Below are positions 35,401 to 43,675 of a stretch of 64,000 nt of DNA, one piece after another; the stretch's first letter is position 1; each line of letters begins with the position of its first letter. Source of the DNA: DAOUKH01 sp965207995 (GTDB lineage Bacteria; Chloroflexota; Dehalococcoidia; SHYB01); the NCBI GenBank assembly GCA_965207995.1, contig OZ242299.1:930001-994000 (forward strand). The letters are read 5' to 3'. The position numbers and the translations under genes are program-made. The notes beneath the pieces were generated by a model, which was given only the letters and a program-made list of their open reading frames with translations, did no database searches and was not told where the DNA came from.

Positions 35401-36702
35401 CTACCGGGGGCCTGCCGTCCACTCCGCGACCTTCGCCGGGTCGGGAGGCTGCTTGCGATTACCAAACGCGCCGCCAAGCCGCCTGAAGTCGCGCGAACGC
35501 TTCGCGAGGTGCCGCCGGAAGTAGATGACCCCGACGTCGACCATGCCAAGTTTCTGCGACGACTCGTAGTTCAGGCGGTCGCCGAGGAATACTTCGAGGT
35601 CTTGGCGCTCATTGATGCCGATGACCTCGTACTGCTTTCGGTACAGGTGGTAGTAGAGGTATTGATAGATGGCGTGGAGGAAGTTCTTCGGCTTCTTCCA
35701 CAAGAGGAAGGTCCACATCCGCGTGTTCTCGTCATCGACGGGGACCCCCCAGCGCAGGTACTGGTTGATGCCGGAGGGGATGCGGACCTTGCTGGGGAGC
35801 TCGACGTTGTGGTCATGCCCCGCCCAGCGGACGTCGTCGATGCTGCCGCTACCGGCGACGGCCTCTCGGCCCCCCGGCCCCTTGACCGGGCCCAGCACCC
35901 GCCACCACGCCCGCCGCGGCCACTTACCCAGCCCCGGGTAGTCGCCCTGACCATACCGGAGCGTGCCGAACCGGACGTTGATGTAGTTGTCGCCCTCTTC
36001 CACGACCTTGATCGACCCGGTCTGGACGGGCTTCTTGCGGAAGAAGTGCAGTTTGATGTTGAAGAGGCGCCAGATCGTCAGACCCCGGTGCAGGTAGAGG
36101 CCGTGATTGTCGACGCCCTGGTTCACCGGCTCCGTCCAGTTGGCGTGCCATACCCGCACCCTGCTGAACCGCCGGCCCGTCAAGCTCGGCTCCTTGAATT
36201 CCCAGGGCAGGTCTTCTTCCAAAGGCACGGGGTCCGTCATCCCCATCCAGACGAAGACGATCCCTTGCCACTCCGCCGTCGGGTACTTCCGTGCCTTCAT
36301 CTTCGCCGCCAAGGGCGAGACGTCGGCCTCGACGAGCCCGGCCACGCACTGACCGCTGGCGTCGAACGTATAGCCGTGGTAGGGGCAGGTGATCGTCCCG
36401 GGGAACTCGTTGTAACCGCGGGAGAGCCGGGCGCCACGGTGAGGGCACCAGTCGCTCAGGGCCTCGATCCGTCCTTCCTTGCCCCGGAAGAGGACCAGCT
36501 CCTCGCCCAACATCGTGACGTTGATCGGTCGCCGGCCTACCTGCTTCTTCCAAACGGCCGGGTACCAGTACTCTCTGAAACCGAGCTTGGGGCAGTAGTC
36601 CCAGGGGCCGATCTGCGACGAACCGTAGGCCTCCGAGGCCGTTTGTTTGACCGCCTCGGTGAACTCGGCCGTTTGCTCGGGTCGGGCTTTCAGTCCAACC
36701 AT
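35401..36702 (-). CDS. Rieske oxygenase alpha subunit, paralogue 2
   Basis: The 433-residue product has Rieske ligands C86-P-H88 and C106-P-Y-H109 and mononuclear-iron histidines H200 and H205 (DNHGLYLH). The block from SQIGPWDYCPKLGFREYWYP through GQCVAGLVEADVSPLAAKMK is almost identical to the protein at 30834; the catalytic half has diverged more, which suggests different substrates. AAGGAG precedes the ATG. No reductase is adjacent. Confidence 0.93.
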   Translation of the reverse strand: MVGLKARPEQTAEFTEAVKQTASEAYGSSQIGPWDYCPKLGFREYWYPAVWKKQVGRRPINVTMLGEELVLFRGKEGRIEALSDWCPHRGARLSRGYNEFPGTITCPYHGYTFDASGQCVAGLVEADVSPLAAKMKARKYPTAEWQGIVFVWMGMTDPVPLEEDLPWEFKEPSLTGRRFSRVRVWHANWTEPVNQGVDNHGLYLHRGLTIWRLFNIKLHFFRKKPVQTGSIKVVEEGDNYINVRFGTLRYGQGDYPGLGKWPRRAWWRVLGPVKGPGGREAVAGSGSIDDVRWAGHDHNVELPSKVRIPSGINQYLRWGVPVDDENTRMWTFLLWKKPKNFLHAIYQYLYYHLYRKQYEVIGINERQDLEVFLGDRLNYESSQKLGMVDVGVIYFRRHLAKRSRDFRRLGGAFGNRKQPPDPAKVAEWTAGPR

Positions 36703-36747
36703 CGCCGCTCCTTGCCCTTCTTCCGGCTCCCTGCAACCCTCGCTAGA

Positions 36748-36787
36748 AGCAAATCAGGGAAAGGACGCGTCCTCTCCCTGATTTGCT
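36748..36787 (-). other. Long intercistronic hairpin
   Basis: Arms AGCAAATCAGGGA and TCCCTGATTTGCT (13 bp, perfect) enclose GGACGCGTCC, which is itself palindromic. It lies between the binding-protein gene and Rieske paralogue 2 on the same strand. There is no T-run after it on the minus strand, so partial termination or mRNA stabilisation below a highly expressed binding protein is more likely than full termination. Confidence 0.6.
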
Positions 36788-36806
36788 TACTTCACGACCC
36801 TACCGG

Positions 36807-38471
36807 CTACCGGTCGAGCCAGATGTTCCAGAACGGTTGGTACGTCAAGATCGGCGCCGGAATGACTCCCTTGACGTCTTTCCGGTAGACCTTGTGGCGG
36901 AAGGCTTGGCCGCTGATGATCCCCTCGGCATTGGCGTAGTTAATCGTCTGAATCTCGTCGACGATGCGCTTTCTCTCTGCATCGTCGTTGGCCCTGAGGA
37001 AATCTCCCTTCAGGTCAGTGATGCGGTCATCGACGCTCCATCCGCCGTACCCATACGAGGGATTGAGGAAACTCGTGGAGATGGGGTCCACGTAGTTCGT
37101 GGAGACCAGATGCCCCACGTGCCAATCGCCTGCCTCCGAGGCCTCCCGGTTCCGCACCAGGGCGCTGCCCGCGGCGGTGTCGGTGGCGAACACTTCAACC
37201 TCGGCCCCCAGGTCCTCCAGAATCTGTTTCGTCAAGAGGCCGGGGTTCTGGTACTCCGGTCGTCCGTTCCACTGAACGAGGACGATCGTTTCGCCGTTGT
37301 AAGCCTGGTCCCACAGCTCTTGGGCGAGCGCCGTGTCGCTCGCGCTGATCCACGGCTCAATGCCGGCCTCCGACGTCCAAGGCGCCGCGCTGCAACCGAA
37401 GATGGCCGCGCACGGCGAGGCCAAGGACTCTGGGTAGGCGGTGAGGAGATGCTCCCGCTGGTTCACCGCGGCTTGGAGCGCCTTCCGGGCGCGAACGTCG
37501 TTGAACGGCGGCACGAGCTTATTCACGTAGATGAACGCCATGGGGCCCGCCGTGTCCCGGAGGGTTACCAGGTCGGGGTTACCTGCGGTCCTGTCGAACG
37601 AGTCGGGGGGCGGCCAGTCGACGAAATCGACCTGACCGGTCTCGACCGCGGCCACCTTGGCGCCCGAGTCGGCAATGATGTGCCACTCGTGCGCGTCCAG
37701 CAACACGCGCTTCCCGCCGGCATAGCCGCTGGCGTCCTCATCCCGGGGCACGTAGTTGTCGTTGCGCTCGTAGTCGATCTGGTCCCCGGGCTGCCATTCC
37801 ACGAACTTCCAGGGGCCCGCTCCGATCTCACCCGCCGCCTTCTCTTTCTGAGGAAGGCTGGTGTATTCCGGCGGCATCACCAGAGCAAACCGCGTGCTTG
37901 CGTAGCCAAGGGCATTGAGCGTGAAGCCGAGCGGTTCGTTCAGGGTGAGCGTAAGCGTATCGGCGTCCAACGCTTCGATACCGGCGACCACCGGGGCTAG
38001 GAACTTGCCGTAGGTGTCTACCCCGATCCCCCGCTCCATCGTCGCGACGACGTGTTCGGCCAAGACGGGCCTGCCGTCATGGAAGGCGAGTCCATCGCGG
38101 AGATTGAAGGTGTACACCGTGCCATCGGAGCTCAGGTCCCAGGTGTCCACCATCTGGGGCTGTACTTTGAGGTCGGCGTCCGTGGAGAACAGGAAGTCGT
38201 TGATCTGCATGGAATGCTGAATCGTCTGATAGTAGCTGGAGAAGCCCGGGTCCAGCCCGAGCTGGTCTGCAAGCGGGACGTATTTCAGCGTCCCGCCCAT
38301 CTTTGTCGTAGGCTCCGGGGTGTCCGTCGGCGCTGGGACCGGCGTGGCCGTCGGAGGGACGGACGTGGCCGTGGGGACCGGTGTAGCCGTTGGGTCCGCA
38401 CCTCCACACGCCGTTACCAGTAGAGCCAGGGCAAGGACTGCGGGAATTCCGAACCGGATGAGCTTCTTCAT
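36807..38471 (-). CDS. Peptide/opine-type ABC importer substrate-binding lipoprotein
   Basis: The 554-residue product is a family-5 solute-binding protein. It begins with a lipoprotein signal (basic start, hydrophobic core, LVTAC lipobox at residue 22), followed by a Thr/Pro-rich linker (about residues 26-55) usual for Chloroflexota lipoproteins. The mature domain has GGTLKYVPL, YTFNLRDGLAFHDGRP and DIR-type family segments (NDVRARKALQAAVNQ). AAGGAGGGG precedes the ATG. Its permeases are at 28925-30759; the ligand may be an aromatic or peptide-like compound. Confidence 0.93.
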   Translation of the reverse strand: MKKLIRFGIPAVLALALLVTACGGADPTATPVPTATSVPPTATPVPAPTDTPEPTTKMGGTLKYVPLADQLGLDPGFSSYYQTIQHSMQINDFLFSTDADLKVQPQMVDTWDLSSDGTVYTFNLRDGLAFHDGRPVLAEHVVATMERGIGVDTYGKFLAPVVAGIEALDADTLTLTLNEPLGFTLNALGYASTRFALVMPPEYTSLPQKEKAAGEIGAGPWKFVEWQPGDQIDYERNDNYVPRDEDASGYAGGKRVLLDAHEWHIIADSGAKVAAVETGQVDFVDWPPPDSFDRTAGNPDLVTLRDTAGPMAFIYVNKLVPPFNDVRARKALQAAVNQREHLLTAYPESLASPCAAIFGCSAAPWTSEAGIEPWISASDTALAQELWDQAYNGETIVLVQWNGRPEYQNPGLLTKQILEDLGAEVEVFATDTAAGSALVRNREASEAGDWHVGHLVSTNYVDPISTSFLNPSYGYGGWSVDDRITDLKGDFLRANDDAERKRIVDEIQTINYANAEGIISGQAFRHKVYRKDVKGVIPAPILTYQPFWNIWLDR

Positions 38472-38548
38472 ACTTCCCCTCCTTCACAAGGGCCAAGATC
38501 GTGCCCCGCTACAACGCCACCTGTAGAAGCAGACTCCCGATACAAGTG

Positions 38549-38574
38549 GCCTCCGTATAACACATAGCGGAGGC
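38549..38574 (-). promoter_or_regulatory. Inverted repeat in the binding-protein gene promoter region
   Basis: GCCTCCG and CGGAGGC are separated by 12 nt. On the minus strand the spacer holds TATACG, with TTGCGT 17 nt upstream as a possible weak -10/-35 pair. The palindrome could be an operator over the promoter, or a leader hairpin. Confidence 0.35.
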
Positions 38575-38650
38575 TCACGCAAGCACGGACTGGTTCAACA
38601 CAACCGCTGCGACCACGTCGGCGGTCCGCGTGGTCTGCCCCCTCTCCCGC

Positions 38651-38720
38651 ACCTTAAACCTCTCCCCCTCTGGGGGAGACTGAGAGAGGGCACGCGCCGT
38701 CAGGCGCGTCGGAGGCGGGG
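38651..38720 (+). repeat. Palindromic repeat R1
   Basis: This is a full R1 copy (CTCTCCCCCTCTGGGGG hairpin, GAGAGAGGGCACGC, then the GCGCC...GGCGC hairpin). It lies between the MFS gene 3' end and the binding-protein leader. Confidence 0.8.
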
Positions 38721-38778
38721 GCGGGGAAGGGTCCGCCCCCGTCGATGGAGCTCTAACGGCCGTCACTCGGCAGCCCTG

Positions 38779-39993
38779 TCACTGTCCTTGTTCTCTTGCC
38801 GGCTCCGCCTCGGCGAGCGCGGCCGTATTGGGACGCGCCAGCAGGATCGCCGCGATCGCCAGCGCCGGCAGGGCAGCCATCGCGATGATCGCGATGCGGA
38901 AGCTGTCGAACAGCCCCTGCAGGGCGGCGAGCGGCAGCGGGCCGAGCGCCGCCGCGGAGATCATGATCATCACCGCCGATCCCTGTATCCGGCCCAGCCG
39001 GTGCCGTCCGTAGAAGTGGGCCCACATCACGCCCATGACGACCTGCGAAATGCCGGCCGACGCCCCGAGCAGCGCCGCATAGCCTGCCGCGGCCGCCGGC
39101 GACGCCATGAACAGGCCCATGGTCACCGCCGCCGCCATCACGGTCATGCCCAGCGCGAAGATCCGCTGGGGACCGATGCGTTCGATGAGTAGGCCGCCGG
39201 TAGAGGCCCCCATCGCTGAGGCGATGGCGAAGGCCACGAAGACCGCGGCGGCGACGTCCTCGCTGAGGCCGCGCTCCTTGAAGATAGCCGTCTGGTGGAA
39301 GATCAAGCCGGTGATCACGAACGCGGGGACGGCGAGTGGCAGGGCGAGCTGCCAGAAGGTGGGCGAGGTGAAGACCGGCCGCCGGTCGGGACCCTCGCCG
39401 CGTTCCTCCGGCGGCGTTTCGCCGGCGGGCGGAGCGCTCGCGCCGTCGGGGTGGAGCCCAACCTCCTCGGGCGTGTTGCGGACGAAGAGCAGGGTGGCGG
39501 GAATCACCAGGAGCCACACCGCGATGCCGAGCACGAAGTAGGTGTCCCGCCAGCCGATGCTCTCGATGAGCGCGCGCGACACCGGCGGGACCACCGCGTT
39601 CGAGGCCGAGAAGCCCAGCGACATGAGCGCGAAGGCGCGGCCCCGCATCACCACGAACCACTGCGCCACGAGCAGCGTCGGGTTCACGAACATCGACCCC
39701 TGCCCCAGCGCACGCAGCGCGGCGAGCGCGAAGAAGAAGCCCACGATCCCCGACGACAGCGCCATCCCGAAGCAGGCCGACCCCAGCGCGGCGGCCACCA
39801 GTGCCAGTATGCGCCGCGGACCGAACCGGTCGGACAGCCGGCTGACCATCGCCGCCATCAACGCGCTCACGCCCGTGCTGATGCCGTACAGCACCGAGAT
39901 CGTCGTGCGCGAGATGCCGGTGTCTTCGATGATCGGGTCGATAAACGAGGAGACCCCGAACGACTGTCCCGGCCCCGAGCTGAACGCCACCAC
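38779..39993 (-). CDS. MFS transporter (OFA/monocarboxylate-like), N-terminus unresolved
   Basis: The product has about 12 membrane helices, with the loop 2-3 motif RLSDRFGPRR and repeated motif LLIERIGPQR, as in the oxalate/formate/monocarboxylate group. From the first canonical start (GTG 39993) it is 404 residues, but helix 1 appears to begin upstream: the same frame encodes LYRGWIIVAVGF before that GTG and stays open to a TAG near 40205, with no ATG, GTG or TTG. A CTG at 40090-40092 (or 40105-40107) could be the true start, or the start region has been damaged. Confidence 0.82.
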   Translation of the reverse strand: MVAFSSGPGQSFGVSSFIDPIIEDTGISRTTISVLYGISTGVSALMAAMVSRLSDRFGPRRILALVAAALGSACFGMALSSGIVGFFFALAALRALGQGSMFVNPTLLVAQWFVVMRGRAFALMSLGFSASNAVVPPVSRALIESIGWRDTYFVLGIAVWLLVIPATLLFVRNTPEEVGLHPDGASAPPAGETPPEERGEGPDRRPVFTSPTFWQLALPLAVPAFVITGLIFHQTAIFKERGLSEDVAAAVFVAFAIASAMGASTGGLLIERIGPQRIFALGMTVMAAAVTMGLFMASPAAAAGYAALLGASAGISQVVMGVMWAHFYGRHRLGRIQGSAVMIMISAAALGPLPLAALQGLFDSFRIAIIAMAALPALAIAAILLARPNTAALAEAEPAREQGQ

Positions 39994-40259
39994 AAAGCCG
40001 ACGGCGACGATGATCCAGCCGCGGTAGAGCTTGGGGCGCCCGCCTCGGCGACGCCGGGACGAGCGCGGGCTGGACGTGAACGGGTTGGGCAGAGCGGCTT
40101 CTCTCAGCGCGGCGGGATCTGAAGGCGCACGGCTACGATACCAGAAGGCACCGGGGCGGCGATTGGCACCGAACGCCCTCCGGGGCCACCGACTCCCTGC
40201 GTACTACGTTAGGCTAAGATGTCATAGCTCCCGCGGCACCAACGTACGCGGAACACGCC

Positions 40260-40412
40260 ATGAGACACGTCAATGTTGCAACTGCTCTGGAGACGCTCGA
40301 GATTCTGGCCGATCCGGAAGCGATGGAGCAGCTTCGCGAGTCCATCGCGGACATCGAAGCCGGCCGTGTCCAGGACCTGCGGGAACTGGGGAAAGAGCTC
40401 GGTCTCGACTAG
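40260..40412 (+). CDS. Small antitoxin-like protein, lone
   Basis: This 50-residue frame encodes a protein whose C-terminal part (LADPEAMEQLRESIADIEAG) resembles the toxin-neutralising tail of Phd/YefM and RelB-type antitoxins. The usual N-terminal DNA-binding part is missing or very short. No toxin gene is adjacent; the next gene is convergent. It could be a remnant of a toxin-antitoxin pair or a solitary antidote. The ribosome site is weak. Confidence 0.5.
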   Translation: MRHVNVATALETLEILADPEAMEQLRESIADIEAGRVQDLRELGKELGLD

Positions 40413-40418
40413 CCGCGA

Positions 40419-41600
40419 CTACACCCCGCCCAGATAGTCGATCGCCGTCGCGGCGAGCAGGTGGGCCGCTTTGGGCAGGACCGACTCGTCGAAGTCGAAG
40501 GCGGCGTTGTGGTGGCCCTGGATGAGGCCGCGGGCCTCGTTGCGCGACCCCATCATGACGTAGCAGCCGGGGACCCGGTCGAGGAAGAAGGCCATGTCGT
40601 CGCCCAGCGCGGCCTGCTCGACGGCGGCGATGCTCTCGGGGCCGAGCTCGCGTGCCGCGACGCCGCGTACCAGATCGGTCATACCCTCATCGTTCACCAC
40701 GGGCGGCGCGAGGTACTCCGAGCTGAACTCGTAGTCAGCCCGCGCCGCGAGACAGACACCGCGCACCACGTCCTCGGCGCGCTCGACGAGCGCGTCGCGC
40801 TGCGCATGGTCGAACGTCCGCAGCGTGCCCTGCAGCACCGCCTCGCCGGGGATGACGTTCCACGTCGTCCCCGCCTGGAGCGACGTGACGCTCAGGACAA
40901 CGGGGCTCCCGAGGCGCGACTCGCGGCTCACCAGCGTCTGCAGCGCCAGCACGACCTGGGATGCCGCCGGGATGGGGTCGATGGTCTGATGCGGCGTCGC
41001 GGCATGGCCGCCCCGCCCCACGATCTTGATCCGAAGTCGGTCAACGGACGCCCAGATCGGCCCCGCGCGCAGCCCGACGGCGCCGGCAGGTAGAAAATTC
41101 CACAGGTGGAAGGCGAAGATGGCGTCCACCGGCGGGTCGTCGAGGACGCCGTCCTCGATCATCGCCGGTGCGCCGGCCGCCATCTCCTCGGCGGGCTGGA
41201 AGATGAACTTAACGTTCCCCGCCAAGTCGCCGCGCCGTTGGGCGAGCATCTCGGCCGCGGCCAGGACCGCCGCGGTGTGGCCGTCGTGCCCTCAGGCATG
41301 CATCGCGCCGGCGTTGACCGACCGGTAGTCGACGTCGTTCGCCTCTTCGATCGGCAGGGCGTCGATGTCCGCACGGAGGGCGACGGTCTTGCCCGGCCGC
41401 GCGCCGCGCAGCAGCCCGACGACGCCGGTCTGCCCGACGCCGGTCCGCACCTCGAGACCCAGCGCTTCAAGCCGCTCCGCGATGATCCCAGCCGTGCGCG
41501 TCTCCTTGAAGGCGAGTTCGGGGTGGGCGTGGAGGTCGCGGCGGAGGGCCACAATCTGCGGCGCAAGCGCGGCGGCCGCGTCGGCGAGGGTGGTAGCCAT
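40419..41600 (-). CDS. M20-family amidohydrolase with in-frame UGA (predicted selenoprotein)
   Basis: The gene is continuous except for one UGA at 41292-41294. Read as Sec it gives a 393-residue metal-dependent amidohydrolase of the hippurate/IAA-amino-acid/N-acyl-amino-acid hydrolase group (M20D). Landmarks are RRDLHAHPELAFKE, VALRADIDALPIEE, MHA-U103-GHDGHTA, FQPAEE (E138/E139), AFHLWN (H165) and GHHNAAFDFDE (H363/H364). In the family the residue at 103 is Cys, a ligand of the metal site, so Sec replaces it exactly. A hairpin with a 5-nt loop starting 19 nt after the UGA lies at 41259-41282. Both halves are typical and no other lesion is seen, arguing against a pseudogene. Confidence 0.88.
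41259..41282 (-). promoter_or_regulatory. Candidate bacterial SECIS hairpin in the M20 gene
   Basis: After the UGA at 41292-41294 the mRNA can form GGCCA/UGGCC plus ACC/GGU stems closed by a GCGGC loop. The loop begins 19 nt after the UGA and has G first. As I recall the bacterial SECIS model, it asks for a loop about 16-37 nt after the UGA with a G in its first two positions; this fits. Confidence 0.6.
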
Positions 41601-41731
41601 AGACGGTCCTTTCCGGGGTGAGAAAGCGGCGGGCGCGGGCCGGAAAAACGCCCCTACTATGATAGAGTTAGAGCCCGGTTAGGCAAGCCGGAATGGGCCG
41701 CCGTCGCAGCCGCGAAAGACTTGGAGGAAAC

Positions 41732-42745
41732 ATGACCACCAAAGTGGGGATCAACGGGTTCGGGCGCATCGGCAGGAACGTCTTCCGCGCCATGCACGCC
41801 AACCATCAAGACAAGCTCGAAGTCGTCGCCCTCAACGACCTGACCGACGGCGCGACCAATGCCCACTTGCTCAAATACGACACCAACTACGGCCCCTTCC
41901 CCGGCAAGGTCGACGTCCAGGACGGCCACCTCCTCGTCAACGAGCGCCCCATCCGCGTCTTCAGCGAGCGCGACCCCGGCAAGATCCCCTGGGGCGGCGA
42001 AGGCGTCGACGTCGTCATCGAGTCCACCGGCTTCTTCACCGACGCGTCCAAGGCCGCGGCCCACACCAACGGCGGCGCCAAGAAGGTGATCATCTCCGCT
42101 CCTGCCAAGGGCGAGGACGGCACCTTCGTCCTCGGCGTCAACGAGTCGTCCTACGACCCCGCCAAGCACCGGGTGATCTCCAACGCCTCCTGCACCACGA
42201 ACTGCGTGGCGCCGCTCGCCAAGGTGCTCGACGACAGCCTCGGTATCGAGCACGGCCTTATGTCGACGGTGCACGCCTACACCAACGACCAATCGATCCT
42301 CGACGTCGTCCACGACGACCTCCGCCGCGCCCGCGCCGCCGCGATGAACATCATCCCCACCTCGACCGGCGCCGCCAAGGCGGTGGGCCTCGTCCTGCCC
42401 CAGCTCAACGGCAAGCTGCACGGCATGGCCTTCCGCGTCCCCACCTCGACGGTCTCCCTGATCGACCTCGTGGTGAAGACCGGCCGCTCGACCACTGTCG
42501 GCGAAGTCAACGACATCTTCCGCCAAGCGGCCGACGGCGCCCTCAAGGGCATCGTGCAGTACTGCGACGAGCCCCTGGTGAGCTCCGACTTCAAGGAGAA
42601 CTCCCACAGCTGCATCTTCGACTCGCTCTCCACCATGGTCATGGAGGGCGACATGGTGAAGGTCCTCGGCTGGTACGACAACGAGTGGGGCTACAGCAAC
42701 CGCCTCGCCGACCTCACCTCCTTCATCGCCGCCAAGGGCCTGTAG
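41732..42745 (+). CDS. gap: Glyceraldehyde-3-phosphate dehydrogenase, type I
   Basis: This NAD-dependent glycolytic/gluconeogenic enzyme has 337 residues. The N-terminal KVGINGFGRIGRNVFRA binds NAD, SNASCTTNC (about 150-158) holds the catalytic Cys, HAYTNDQ the catalytic His region, and WYDNEWGYSNR the C-terminal signature. The start is ATG 41732 after TTGGAGG; the longer frame adds a basic tail with no ribosome site. No pgk gene is adjacent. Confidence 0.96.
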   Translation: MTTKVGINGFGRIGRNVFRAMHANHQDKLEVVALNDLTDGATNAHLLKYDTNYGPFPGKVDVQDGHLLVNERPIRVFSERDPGKIPWGGEGVDVVIESTGFFTDASKAAAHTNGGAKKVIISAPAKGEDGTFVLGVNESSYDPAKHRVISNASCTTNCVAPLAKVLDDSLGIEHGLMSTVHAYTNDQSILDVVHDDLRRARAAAMNIIPTSTGAAKAVGLVLPQLNGKLHGMAFRVPTSTVSLIDLVVKTGRSTTVGEVNDIFRQAADGALKGIVQYCDEPLVSSDFKENSHSCIFDSLSTMVMEGDMVKVLGWYDNEWGYSNRLADLTSFIAAKGL

Positions 42746-42770
42746 CGCAAGCGGGCAGCCATCCCCTCCC

Positions 42771-42990
42771 GTAGGGGCGACCCTTGTGGTCGCCCTCCCC
42801 TCCAACTCCTCCCCTTCTGGGAGGCCCCTTAAACCTCCCTCCCTCTGGGAGGGACTGAGGGCGGGCACGCGCCGCCGGCGCGTCGGGAGGCGGGGCCGGG
42901 AGGTCTTACCCCCTCTCCCGCCGGGAGAGGGTTGGGGTGAGGGCGGGGCGTGGGGCGGGGTGCGCCAACGTCCATGGAGCCGCCAACGCC
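42771..42990 (+). repeat. Composite repeat R3-R1-R2
   Basis: R3 (CGTAGGGGCGACCC-TTGT-GGTCGCCC) at 42771-42796, R1 at about 42824-42894 and R2 (CTCTCCCGCCGGGAGAG, then GGGGTGAGGGCGGGG) from 42898. The R2 part extends through GGTGCGCCAACGTCC to near 42990; the copy ending near 48105 shares this extension. Confidence 0.75.
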
Positions 42991-42992
42991 AG

Positions 42993-43083
42993 TTACGTAA
43001 GGGTTCCCCTGGGGAGACTGAGGATCCAGGCACCGCGCGTGTTACGTACGAACCCTAGACATTAGTAACGACTAGCATTAGTA
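42993..43083 (+). promoter_or_regulatory. Direct repeats upstream of the toxin-antitoxin genes
   Basis: TTACGTA occurs at 42993-42999 and 43042-43048, and CATTAGTA at 43060-43067 and 43076-43083. The latter pair is 16 bp apart (start to start) and lies immediately before the toxin start, a likely position for antitoxin autoregulation. Confidence 0.4.
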
Positions 43084-43092
43084 TTTCCTGCG

Positions 43093-43371
43093 GTGGATCG
43101 GTTCCGCGACAGGGACGCAGAGCGCCTCTTCGACGGGCAAGGCGTTCGACGCCTGCCTGCCGACATCCAACGCCGCGCTCGCATGCGGTTGCAACGTGTG
43201 GTGGCAGCTACAGCGCTCGCCGACCTTCGCCTGCCGCCGTCCCACCGGTTGGAGGCCCTTCGGGGAGATCGGGCAGGGCAACACAGCATCCGCATCAACG
43301 ACCAGTGGCGCGTGTGCTTTGTCTGGACAGACCAGGGCGCAATGGAGATCGAGGTCACCGACTACCACTGA
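43093..43371 (+). CDS. HigB/RelE-type toxin
   Basis: The 92-residue product resembles the HigB (host-inhibition/plasmid-maintenance killer) mRNA interferase family: FRDRDAERLFDG at the N-terminus, LRLPPSHRLEALRGDRAGQHSIRINDQWRVCF in the middle, and a C-terminal VTDYH ending, where Tyr and His fit the family's catalytic tail. These toxins cleave mRNA on the ribosome. The start is a GTG without a clear ribosome site. The antitoxin gene follows after 10 nt. Confidence 0.88.
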   Translation: MDRFRDRDAERLFDGQGVRRLPADIQRRARMRLQRVVAATALADLRLPPSHRLEALRGDRAGQHSIRINDQWRVCFVWTDQGAMEIEVTDYH

Positions 43372-43381
43372 GGAGGAACTC

Positions 43382-43672
43382 ATGACCGCCGCGGAACTCA
43401 TCCATCCCGGAGAGCACCTAGCTGAGATGCTGCAAGAGCTGGGCATCACCCAATATCGCCTCGCGAAGACGATCGGCGTGCCCCAGATACGCATTCACGA
43501 CATCGTCCACTGCCGCAGATCCATCACCGCCGACACCGCGCTTCGGATCGGGCAGGCGCTGGGAATGACGCCCGACTACTGGCTGAACCTCCAGCGGATG
43601 TACGACCTCGACGTGGCCCGCGCCAAGACCGACGTCAGCGCCATCGAACCGCTCGTCGAGGCCCCTGCCTGA
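43382..43672 (+). CDS. HigA-type antitoxin, XRE-like
   Basis: The 96-residue product has the HigA pattern HPGEHLAEMLQELGITQYRLAK, an XRE helix-turn-helix (about residues 22-60, QIRIHDIVHCRRSITADTALR) and the C-terminal ALGMTPDYWLNLQRMYDL. It should bind and neutralise the toxin encoded upstream and repress their promoter. The start is ATG 43382 after GGAGGAA. Toxin-before-antitoxin order is usual for higBA. Confidence 0.92.
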   Translation: MTAAELIHPGEHLAEMLQELGITQYRLAKTIGVPQIRIHDIVHCRRSITADTALRIGQALGMTPDYWLNLQRMYDLDVARAKTDVSAIEPLVEAPA

Positions 43673-43675
43673 ACC

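Larger units (their letters stand above)
38472..38778. other. Intergenic region upstream of the binding-protein gene
   Basis: This region of 307 bases contains the leader of the binding-protein gene, an inverted repeat at 38549-38574 and an R1 repeat at 38651-38720. I see no gene in it. Confidence 0.7.
42746..43092. other. Intergenic region: composite repeat plus toxin-antitoxin leader
   Basis: The first 240 bases or so hold the composite repeat (42771-42990). The remaining 100 bases upstream of the toxin gene hold short direct repeats, listed separately. No gene is visible. Confidence 0.7.

Noticed and set aside
38575..38766. 63-codon minus-strand frame
   Set aside because: It is mostly translated repeat R1, with no ribosome site or family match.
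38779..40205. Selenocysteine codon upstream of the MFS gene
   Set aside because: The upstream in-frame stop is TAG, not TGA, and no SECIS-like context applies.
40419..41249. M20 gene as a pseudogene or two separate ORFs
   Set aside because: There is only one lesion, it is UGA, it replaces the one cysteine where Sec could act, and a SECIS-like hairpin follows; both halves keep all other family residues.
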